This document shows, piece by piece, positions 33,230 to 43,075 of a stretch of DNA of 64,000 bases (the first letter of the stretch is position 1; the number at the start of each line of letters is the position of its first letter). The notes under the pieces were generated by a model that made no database searches, was not told the DNA's origin, and saw only the letters and a list, made by a program, of their open reading frames with translations. The position numbers were made by a program, and so were the translations under genes. Origin of the DNA: Ascidia mentula (lineage: Eukaryota; Chordata; Ascidiacea; Phlebobranchia; Ascidiidae). The stretch covers positions 4,216,001 to 4,280,000 of the forward strand of contig OX387203.1 of NCBI GenBank assembly GCA_947561715.1, written 5' to 3'.

Positions 33230-34683
33230 CAATATTCTAGGTAAATTATTTTTGCATAAGTTGTAGCACTTTGTGTTTTAATGTGCAAACCTTAACATCC
33301 ACTTGAACACATAATAAATGTTATTTATGTTAACATTGGCTTGTGATATTTTGCAGGAGACTTGGACAACTATGACTTGACCTGGAACCAATCACCCGAC
33401 ATGCAATCTCCCTTTTCCGACAACATTTTGTCTGAAAACACTGACTTTGACTTTGACACTAACAATTGTACAGACATTGACAATAAATGCTCCCCTGTCC
33501 CAAGAACTTGGGCTCTGTCTCCGTACGGTGAACTTGAACACATTGATTACATACAAACATCTCCCAATCCTCCTACACCAACCCCAGCCCACCAAGAACC
33601 CGTCAAGCTTATGCAGCAAAAGAATATGTCCCACCTCATAATTCCTCAAATGGAACGACAGTCATCCTTGAATATGGCAATTGAGGTGTTAGGATCAAAT
33701 GAGGATGAAGAGGAATTTTGTGCTGAGTCACCAATTCCCACTCCCTTCACCGAGGATGCTCATGTTTCCCACTTCTCTCCCATGTCACCAGCCTCGACCT
33801 CCAGACATCGCAACATATCCTGGGGTGGTGTGCAAGCCACTGCGATCACCACTTCCACCCGCATCAGGGCTGTATCCGAGGATGCCACTGCTTTTGCCAA
33901 CTACCCAGTGGACTTGGAGTTGTTGCTAAATGATCCTGTGCCCACTATCACCTACTGCACAGGTAAAGAACCAGTTTTTAGTGTTTTCTGATCTAAACTC
34001 TGATCTATACTAGTATTATCTAACATGCCATCTTTTTAACAGAAACAGAACAACAGGAAACTGACACAAATGCCAACAACAACAATGCTGTTGTTACCAG
34101 TGCAGATGAGACTGGTTGTAGCCAAACTGTGTATGTACAAGCAACAACTTCTGCATATGCACCAGCTCCTGAAGTGTACAATGAAGTGCAAATGACCAGA
34201 GAATCAAGCTTCAACCTACAACTGGCACTTGATCAACTACAGCCAGTTACTGAGGTACGTTGACAAACAACACATAAAAACAAACTTTAAATGCATTTCT
34301 TAATACGCTGTTTATTGCAGGAAGTTGAAGTTTTGGGAAACTTTGGAGTGACCACTATTGAAATCACTGACATACAACCTGCAACACCGGACACAGTGGT
34401 TGTTGATCTGACCGAAGATGATCCGTCTACATCTTCTGCTGCCTCCAGCACTCCAATGAAACGCACATCCTCGTACAAGAGAAAGCGTTCTCGCAACAAT
34501 GAAGCTTGCAGGGAGTCGCGCAAGAAGAGGAGAGTGCAGAGAGAGGAAAATGAGGAAAAAGTGCAGGAGCTGATCGTCGACAACGAAAACTTAAGAAGAA
34601 AGATCGAAGAGCTGGAAGTTGAAGTAAAGGAAACGAGAGCGACCCTCCTAACAAAAATGACCGGAAAGAAAGCTGATCATTGA
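33120..34683 (+). CDS. bZIP transcription factor (CHOP/C-EBP-like leucine zipper)
   Basis: Exons 33120-33240 (exon begins 33079), 33357-33962, 34043-34254 and 34321-34683, phases consistent, give 433 residues. The long acidic, Ser/Pro/Thr-rich N-terminal part suits an activation domain and holds RQSSLNMAIEVLG. Residues about 373-430 are the bZIP: basic region RNNEACRESRKKRR, then a zipper of leucine-type heptads ending EVKETRATLLTKM. That end resembles CHOP (EV..TR..L...M), but the basic region is intact and unlike CHOP's. An alternative start at 32736, in a 34-base exon of matching phase, would add 25 residues beginning MVQNVFGTKPG. It resembles the short first exon of the second bZIP gene but lies about where transcription should start. 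The exact family is unresolved. Confidence 0.85.
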
Positions 34684-35202
34684 CTGTTTTTGCATCACTA
34701 AAAAATGTGTTGAATTCCGTCTTCGACCTTTGATATGTACGACTTTCTCTTGCATTACCGCCCTTTTATCAACAATTTAGCACTACTTGCTAACTGTTGT
34801 TAAAAAAAACTCTTGACAAAAAACTGTTTCTACCATTGCTATTTATTAGTCTTGAAAGTTCCATACTACTGCATGTAGTTTAATTTCCCTTTTGTACTGA
34901 AGTAAAGTTTCAATTCTACTGTACACTTTTCCTGGTGATATTTCTTACGCCTGGCCTTGTCTTTCTGATTGTTGGTCCTTTTTAGGAAATGATAGCAAAA
35001 GTCTTCGAATGTATTTGCGTAGTGTGTACAGTTTTTCGTGTGTCATTGCAAACATATCTAAAATTTGAAAAAAAAATTCAAACGAAAAATCCTGCTATAA
35101 AAATAGCCGTTTCTTTCGTCCTTCTGTGTGTTTTTACGCTGATTCTTGTATGTGATTGCAATGCTCATCGATGCTCGTGGCACGACGCAAAAGTGGTTTA
35201 CT

Positions 35203-35208
35203 AATAAA
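35203..35208 (+). terminator. Poly(A) signal of the 33-kb bZIP gene
   Basis: AATAAA followed by the T/G-rich ttgtacaaagttgtac, giving a 3' UTR of about 0.5 kb. The small ORF at 34989-35204 lies inside this UTR and is not called. Confidence 0.5.
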
Positions 35209-35220
35209 TTGTACAAAGTT

Positions 35221-36719
35221 GTACATAAAAGTGTCTGGACTTAATAGTATTTAGGCTCGCGTCTGCAGAACTGCTGAATCAAATTCCCTAATCCATACCT
35301 TAGTTAGTATTTGGCGCCAGACACCCCTGCTGTGCATTCACTTCAATAGCGTAATTTGTAAAAGGGAAGAAACTAGACTCATTCGGGTCAGCAAAAGGTC
35401 CGAAAAACGTAAAATAAATATATAGTATATTGATGTTTTTCTCCGGTTTTTATGTATCTCGGTTACGAAATCAGCGTTTAAACTTTCATCATCACCTAAG
35501 TGTAATAAAAGTAAACCCATTTTGTCATCCGGCGGCAGGAATTCGCCCCGTGAGCCAGTTTTCGCAATCATTGCACCACCCCGACGCCGTGTAAAAATCT
35601 GACGTAACCGTTTTCGGCCTCCAGGAAAACTCACTTGTCGCATCTTGTTATACTATTCTCTCTAACCTAATAAAGCCTTGAATACACAAAACCTAAGATT
35701 GACGAGCAATGCAAACATTAATTTAGGTATATTTCTTGGAAAACAAACAGTTTTATAGCATAGACAAACTAGCTGATGCTCATCTGCGATAAAAGAGAAT
35801 AAATATGTATAAATCAAGGCAAAATTTTATGTGTGTTTTGTAACAAGATATTTCCTTTCCCAATAATTGCTGCAAAAATGCAATGACAAATCAAAACCAG
35901 CACCTAGCAATATGATAACAGAGGCATTATCATGTTTATTTGAGAATGATGTCATAATTTGGAGGTTATTAATAAGATAAAGAAACAAATGCCTAATTTT
36001 CAATAAAAATACCTGATCCGCACCTGTACGGTCAAATATCCAAGAATCATCGTTAAATGTAGCGGTTACTCACAACGTCTCGCATGCGTTCCTTTCGTTG
36101 GTCTCGTGTGGGTGACGTAATTCGAAACAACAATTCCCGATGTGTGCCTACGCTCCGGTCGCCACACCCAGTTTTGGTCACAATGTTACGGATGGATTAT
36201 CGGGGATTTAACACGATATGGACGATGTCTTGACCTTATATGGAAGCGTTTGTTTTAAATTCGTTTTCTTCTTTACGCTAAGGTAGAGCGAATGTTAACC
36301 GACTTTGCAAATCATTTGTTTTACGAAAGTTGTTTCACTTTATGTGCACATTTTACATTTTGCCTTTCAGTGTGCAGTAATGGGTGGTGCACACAGAATT
36401 CCATGCAAATGTGCACAAATTTTGAGTAGACATGCAATTGGTGTTTGCCCAATAAGCACAATGCACAGTTTTAAATTACGCCAGCTGCGGCACGAAACAA
36501 TGTGAAAATTGAGAAAAACCTTTTCCAATTACGTCATTTTTTACAGCGTGGTCGGTACCCGACTCCATATAAGCCAATTGTACAGCCACCATTGGGAAGC
36601 TCAAACATTACAATCAACTGCAAACGCGCGCTAAAAATAACGCATTACATCATTATCCCACTCCATCGATGTTTTATTCTCCACGTGTCCTTCGCGCGCT
36701 TCTGTCGAACAATAGAATC
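35221..36719. other. Spacer after the bZIP gene
   Basis: Mixed AT-rich and CpG-rich sequence. A minus-strand frame at 35338-35643 has a protein-like middle (GSRGEFLPPDDKMGLLLLHL) and a donor-like atgcgacaa|gtgagt at its start, but no exon structure could be built. Nothing else is supported. Confidence 0.4.
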
Positions 36720-36730
36720 GTCGCCCCTCT

Positions 36731-36955
36731 CATTGGTCCATTGTGCGGAAGGTTGTGTTTGTTGAAGTAGCACGTGGGTCGCCTCTTATTAAAAGGCAGA
36801 CGCTTTCTTTTGTTCGGCAAGGTCCACCACACTCTGCTACCTCCCGGAGTGTGGCTGCTACACACATATACAGTTTAAAATCGCGTCATCGACAGAAATT
36901 TGCACGAGTCGATATTTTCTAGGATATCGTTTACGCATTTGACATCAAGCAAACG
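36731..36955 (+). promoter_or_regulatory. Orphan promoter and probable non-coding first exon
   Basis: A CCAAT-type ATTGG (36732-36736), an E-box CACGTG (36771-36776) and a TATA-like ttattaaaagg (about 36786) are stacked in promoter order. About 140 bases later there is a strong splice donor, aaacg|gtaagc (36955/36956). A second donor, gtg|gtaagt, lies at about 37033. No matching coding exon was found downstream on the plus strand before FBXO4 at 55.8 kb, so the transcript may be non-coding or a distal start of another gene. Confidence 0.35.
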
Positions 36956-37039
36956 GTAAGCGACGCTATTGCGCAATCCTGTGGCAATCGGTGAAACCGG
37001 ATTCCGGATTTAACCACTTCTATATGAGGTGGTGGTAAG

Positions 37040-38747
37040 TATGTGTTGATTGCCAGCTGCAAATAGCTTTGTAGGAAGAATGGTTTCAAACCAAAAGTCT
37101 ATGAAATTCCTGTTGCTGCCTTGCAAAACTCCATGCATTGGAAAATATCAACAATGTAGCCATCTTCTACCATATTTTGCGACGCTACAACATCCGCAAG
37201 GGCGCGATAGAGATCAATCCCTGAAAATTAATTTGTATGAATGCGAAATTAGGGGGTGATTGGCAACTTCGGTTAAACGATTTACTCATGTACCAATAAG
37301 ATAACCTAATCTGGACCAGTGGCCAGGATAAGATGTAGTAAAAATAGATGGAAATGGAAAAGAACCAAGACCACCAATAATTATAATAAAAATGTAATGT
37401 CCTATAATTACAAATTGTGCTTTATTACTTAACTGGTTAGTTATACATTTAGGAAAGAATTTTCCAGAATGTTTTTTAAAAGACAACAACATTGGTCACT
37501 AGAAACTGAAAATGCGTTGCGGTCAACGGGATACCAGATATATACGAATGTTTCTCATCAGAAAAGAAACAACATTTAACACGTTTGTTCAAAAGTATGT
37601 ATTTCTCAGCTTCTTTAAATAACAATGAAACGCATTGCTAAAAACCAGAGCGATGAAAACGTTCAGCAAAAAGAAGTAACGCCTTTACGGATCACCTACA
37701 GGTCAAGGCTCCTAGGGGGTCAATTACTGCAGCAGGGAAGTTGTTTTTGGTGGGTTTTGCCTAAATTTAACATTTCTTGGAACTTGGTAAGTTTCGCTTG
37801 CGGTGTAGGACTGTCGAGCAAGTGACATGGCAACCCAAGTAAAATTTTAGGCCTTCTCGGGCAAAAATGTCTTTGTGATTGATTTTCGTGACCTAAAATA
37901 GGTAGTATGACGAATAATACAAAAAAACACGCTAAATACATTTTTAATTTAACGTTAATTTCAGCAATATTTTCTTGTAGAATCACTACCAGAAGAATCA
38001 CCAGCAAAGATAACGTCAACATGCCCTTTATTGTTTACGTAACAAAGAACCGTTTGTTCCCAAGCGCCGCAGTGTTCGATTACCGACATTACTCAAGGAA
38101 ACATAAACACGCTCGCCGCTGTGGCAGACAAACCTGCCTATTAAAGTGTTCAAATCGATGTGTTATACAGTTGACTCATAAAGCGGTAAAGGAGAAAAGC
38201 GCTAGGACCCCCTGCTGGCGTATCAACCGTTTTGCCGAAGGCCGACACCTATTTAACACACGAATATATGTCGCAAGTACTTAAATTCTGGGCCTGCGAA
38301 ACGCATTTTTTGCTCTAAGAGTTCTGGCATGCTGATAATCAGCAGGAAGTCTGCTCACCGACAATCATTCGTAATGGTTTTGTTGACACAGCGAACCCAG
38401 ATACAAACTGACAGGGCCAGCTGTGTAAAGTGAAGGGTACCCAAGAAGCAGGTGCGGGCTGGTAAAGCGTGGAGCGCTATTTCCAAATTGCTCGTCGTTA
38501 TTAGGTATATTCTTGAAGCGTGACCGACGCGATTAATGATGATTACAGAGTGGGTATATTGGATTTTGTGAATCTTGAAGTGGCTTATGGCACTGACTCC
38601 TTGTTTGGCCCAAGCGTTTAACAAACCGACTGGCTTCAAGACTTTAAAGGGACACAAAAAAACAACTTCTTTTAAGCCATTATAATTGTTGATCTTCAGC
38701 GCAAAAATCTTTGTTTTAGTATTTGTGATAAATAATATTAGATTTTT
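37040..38747. other. Spacer without supported genes
   Basis: A short ATG ORF at 37625 (MKRIAKNQSDENVQQKEVTP) runs into a donor-like acctacag|gtcaag and could be an exon, but no partner exon was found. The 125-codon frame at 37907 lacks protein-like features. Confidence 0.35.
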
Positions 38748-38875
38748 TATTTCAACAAATCTGTTCTTCTAGCACAGAAGTGCGTGGCAAAGATAAGTGC
38801 GCCTCAATTGGGGTGCCGCACGCAACAAGGTGGAATCGCACTGAAATTTGCCTGAAGAACAGATTAGTTGAAATA
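38748..38875. mobile_element. Small terminal-inverted-repeat element (MITE-like)
   Basis: Terminal repeats of 22 bases, tatttcaacaaatctgttct plus tc at 38748-38769 and the reverse complement at 38854-38875, differ at one base. The 84-base core is GC-rich and non-coding. No target duplication is clear. Confidence 0.6.
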
Positions 38876-40090
38876 CAATATGACTGGTAGCAACAACATG
38901 ATATTAATATTCGTCTCTACGAAAAATGCAAGCAATTTTTCGAGATTTCGTATTACCCTGTGATTTAGGAATCAGTAAACAACAGTTCATTTGTGGTTCA
39001 CGCACCAAATTTGGTGTTTTGTTTTTGTTGTTTGGTGGTGGGGCGCATTGCAAATGAACTGCCACTGGGTATTGTGTTGCCACGTGCGGAAGAGTGGCAA
39101 CACGCAAGCGAAACAGCATAACAAATGACTAGCCTGGAAGCGAATTAGCATAAGGATCGTTACTCCTCCAAATAAGTCTTGTTTACTGCGCTCGATGGAC
39201 GGACGCGTTAAAAACGAAATGCAATCATTCTTCCCACCCCCTTTCCGTCTATACAGACATAACCCTTCACGACAGCGCCAACAAATCGCGCACGCGTATA
39301 ACTCCCCGTTTTTGGGCATATTGTAGAGAATCAATAATAAGAATGCAAATCCACGAGCCAAGTTTCTTAGCGTGCATCGTGGCGCGGTCAGCACGTGGAC
39401 GCCAGTCGCAAGCGAAAACATCCGGTACTTGTTTGTCTCGGGCTGCCTGTCCACTATGTTGTCGGCGTCGTGGAAGCGCGCTGTAGGAGACAATATTATC
39501 GCGTGAACGTCACAAGTCGGAAATGACGGTGAAATCACGGGACGCGTTGAATCCACTGACCATTCTTGAGGTACGCAGATCCAAAAGGTCGTGACCTTCT
39601 TCTTGACCCACGCTTATTCATCCAGTCATCGGACGGTGACGACCAGCAGGCCAATATATATCGCGTAGGTTTATTCTAATAGTCGTTTAATCCAACACGC
39701 GGGGAATGCGCTATTGGCATGGAAGAGTTATATTTGGATTGCATGTCACGACAATAATGAGCAAGTTATATAACATTGTCATGTTATGTATCAGTATGTA
39801 CGTATTCGAATGATTGCAAGCATGATTAAGCAAAACCTGTAGTTTCACTTCCCACTTGCTCCAACTTAAACTTCAATTTTTCCTGTAATATAACAAAGAG
39901 ACAGTTGCAACGATTTCTGAAATATCCAATGCAGTGGAAAGTTACCCAACAAAGTCCAACGCCACAACAAATAGTCGTTTCAATAAGGGGGCGTTTTCCA
40001 TTGTGTAAAGCGCGCGAAACCGTCACCATGGAAACAGGCTCGGTGAACGGACATTGCGCTCCTTGTGCGTCGCGATGAACGCCTTGCAGT

Positions 40091-40103
40091 ACGTTGCATC
40101 ATC
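40091..40103. promoter_or_regulatory. C/EBP-ATF composite-type site
   Basis: acgttgcatcatc is identical over 13 bases to the site at 31144-31156. Its reverse complement holds TGATGCAAC. Confidence 0.35.
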
Positions 40104-40756
40104 AATTTGGGTAGGCGCGGCTTCTGGCTCCAGCATACAGTGGAGGCGTGTGGTCCTGTGACTAAATATCACGCATGAAATCAGGTGGGCGCGCGCGCCG
40201 CGTGATGTCAGCGCGAGTTCTGGTCTTTTGTATTATTATGTCCAATTCGAAAGGCTGGAGCCCAAGGTACCGCAAGACCTGCACATGCTCAGAAATGTTG
40301 GTCATCATTCGACAAACACAGAATTGCAACACCGCAATTGCAGACGTTTTCCCCCTCCCCCCAACTGGGACTGCTGCTGCAGGACGCCCAAACCGGATGA
40401 GCGCGCTGTCATCGCTGACATTTCGCCATCGCCGCTTCAATGCACCGGATATACATAATTAGATTTTAATCGCACGTATTTGCTCAAGGATATGAGACCA
40501 CTGCGTCCCGCTTTCTTTGTATTTAACAAATAACGTTTTTTCTATATCCGTACTTTGGCACAAGTGGAGATATGGAGTTCAACTAGCAACTGTCTTGTTT
40601 GCTTGTGCGCAGTTAACAGATTTCGCAACTGGCTTATAGTGCTGAGGTGAAACTAAGGTCATGGCGTTTTTACACGCAGAATTCACAAATATATTTTCAA
40701 CAGCGCGTAACGACGCACAAAAAATGCAATATAAAAGCTTTCAAAAGGTATAGATA

Positions 40757-40857
40757 CTATAAATACGAAGGTACATGCTATAAATATGACCATTGGTCTA
40801 TAAATATGGCAAAACTTGTCATAGCCAGCAGTGCGTAACTTAACAATTGTATAAATA
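40757..40857 (+). repeat. Phased TATAAATA array
   Basis: TATAAATA occurs at 40758, 40779, 40799 and 40850. The first three are CTATAAATA spaced 21 and 20 bases, two helical turns. Such sites can bind TBP or MEF2-like factors. No gene start follows. Confidence 0.45.
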
Positions 40858-43046
40858 GATGCGTAAAGGTAATTATAGTTAACGTACCCCTATCTTTAAC
40901 GTGACCTATGAAAAAAGACGGGTCTATTATTTCGTTCTATTAATAGAATATCTGTGATCAGTAAATCGAGTAATTAATCTAAAACGTAACCCGTTTATAA
41001 CTAACGACGTTGCGCAACTCGTACGTCGGAACTTGTTTTTTTAGACCTGATTAAAAGTGCATTCCGGGGAAAAACCGCAAGAACACTACTAGGGGAAGAA
41101 CCGGAAAGTTTTAGGGTCATTGCGCGGCTTCTCGAACATTCCACTCGAGGCCAAACACCAACAACGAAAATAGAGGCTTTTTTGCTCTATTTGTGTGGTT
41201 CAAACAGCGACGCGTTTTTAGTCACGAGTTCGCAATTAAAAGCGCGCGCGACAGTCGCTGACATTTCACTAAATTTAACAATTGAAATCTAATCACGCGA
41301 GGACATGACTGTGTTTACTGGCAGTTGGCCAGTATGCTCTGTTTTGGTCGCGCTTGCCAACTACACCCGTAGCTGATATCTTAGTTTTTTTAACAGGCGA
41401 GCGGTTTTGGCCGAGGAGCAAAAACCAAGCTTTAATTCTTGATTAATTTTGCAAAACTGACTCAGGAGTGGCTTTCACCATTGTTTGTCAACTTTGCGAT
41501 AACAATACACGTTTTCCAAAACTTTTTGTTGTTGCGTTTAAGGGAAAGCCCCGCGTTGCTTCGCACATAGCGTAGATAATGGAAAATAAATTGCTTCCAA
41601 GTATAAAACGGACACGTAAAGATGTGATAAGAGTTTAAAAACAAATTCGCGTCAACAAGGCTAATGCAAATCACTCACTAAACTTTGAACCATACAACGG
41701 AAGCAATAAACCCACAACACACATACAAATATAACCCTACTGCAAGTGGAGTTTTCCCATCGAGTAATATTCAAATGATTAGTGTCGTCTCTGTTTGCTT
41801 GGTGTCTAGTTGGTACTATTTGCCCACACAATTCAAATGTACTCAGCCTGTTTGAAGGGCTAAGTTATAAAAGGACAGTTAAATTTACCGCCTGTGGGAT
41901 GCGGGTGTAACAAAGCCGATAAAGCACTTATATGTGGGTGTTTACGCCATTTAACATCCCCAAAGGAGTTAAATGCTTCCAAACTTCAGCGTGCAGCCCA
42001 CTACATTGCTTTCAAAAACATGTAAGATAAAGTTATATTTTTCACATGTTATAGTCGCACCATTCGTATTTCGTCATGCAATTCGCCTTTTTCTATTAAA
42101 ACAGTAAATTCCCCGTTTGTTTTTATAAATACCATCAGGTATCTCGGATATTTTAACATCGGTTTGTTTGTTTTCCCAGATTTCTATGATATATGAATAC
42201 GTGGTAAATAACCTGCCGTTACATAAGACGATCGCTATATAAGGAAGTTAAATACGGAAGCTTAAGCAAGCAATTGAGGCGAACGAGACACTACGACCGC
42301 AAGTTTCTTGTATAGTCTGGGAACAAATTTCGATCGTCAAGCTCGAATTTCACTCCGTTGGAAAGCATGCTTCAAATTAAAAGGTGGTTGTCAGCTAGTC
42401 GGGAACACTATATCATACACCTTTCGGTGAAAGTACAGAGGCATCGTGCGTAGTTTAATGCACACAATGTTCGTGAGTTCACGTTGAGGATTTTTGTTTC
42501 ATCCGACGCTTATACACACCTTATTGCACTATGACAAAGTAAAAATATGAAAAGCAAAATTTCCATATATGTTTACTGATGACCGTCAACATATATCCGT
42601 TTCGCCACGTACATATAGGTGTCCATTCGTTGTCCATGCAAAGTAGTTTCGTTGGAAAGCATATCGGTTACGACCTGTCCTAGTTTCCTGATATGTTGGT
42701 TGCGTGTTCGTACTTAAGGGGTTTCCACAGGTGACCAAGAAAGGTGACTTGCAATTTTAACGTGAGCGCATGTCAATATTTATCTTGCTGACCGATAGCG
42801 TTAGGTTTTGAGGAAAGCAGGGTGTGTCTAACGCGTTTTAGTGCTGCAGGGCATATTCACTTACCGATACATTTTGTTCGGATTAAACAAGTGCAAATAA
42901 TCGTGATTGTATTTGAATAGTATAATATGCCAACAGGTACTTATTGGTTGTGTCGTAGACCGATCTCGTGTGTTCATCGTTAACGCCGCCCTTTTGGCTA
43001 ATACGCCTCATGCATTGAAATTCAAACACAGTTTTTCGATCGTTGA

Positions 43047-43075
43047 TGACGTCATAGTAACAAATTATGACGTCA
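43047..43075. promoter_or_regulatory. Pair of perfect CRE palindromes
   Basis: TGACGTCA at 43047-43054 and again at 43068-43075, 21 bases apart and so on the same helical face. They stand in the spacer between the two bZIP genes. Confidence 0.45.

Larger units (their letters stand above)
38876..43046. other. CpG-rich spacer with scattered regulatory-type motifs
   Basis: No exon is supported; the frames at 38987-39556 (minus) and 40162-40462 (both strands) look like chance. Besides the listed motifs, a clean TATA (ctatataagg) lies at about 42234 on the plus strand with no gene attached. Confidence 0.4.

Noticed and set aside
33079..34683. XBP1/HAC1-type unconventional splicing of the first bZIP gene
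   Set aside because: No pair of IRE1-type hairpins seen; all introns have ordinary GT-AG borders.
38987..39556. Minus-strand ORF of 189 codons
   Set aside because: No family resemblance, no splice or poly(A) context.
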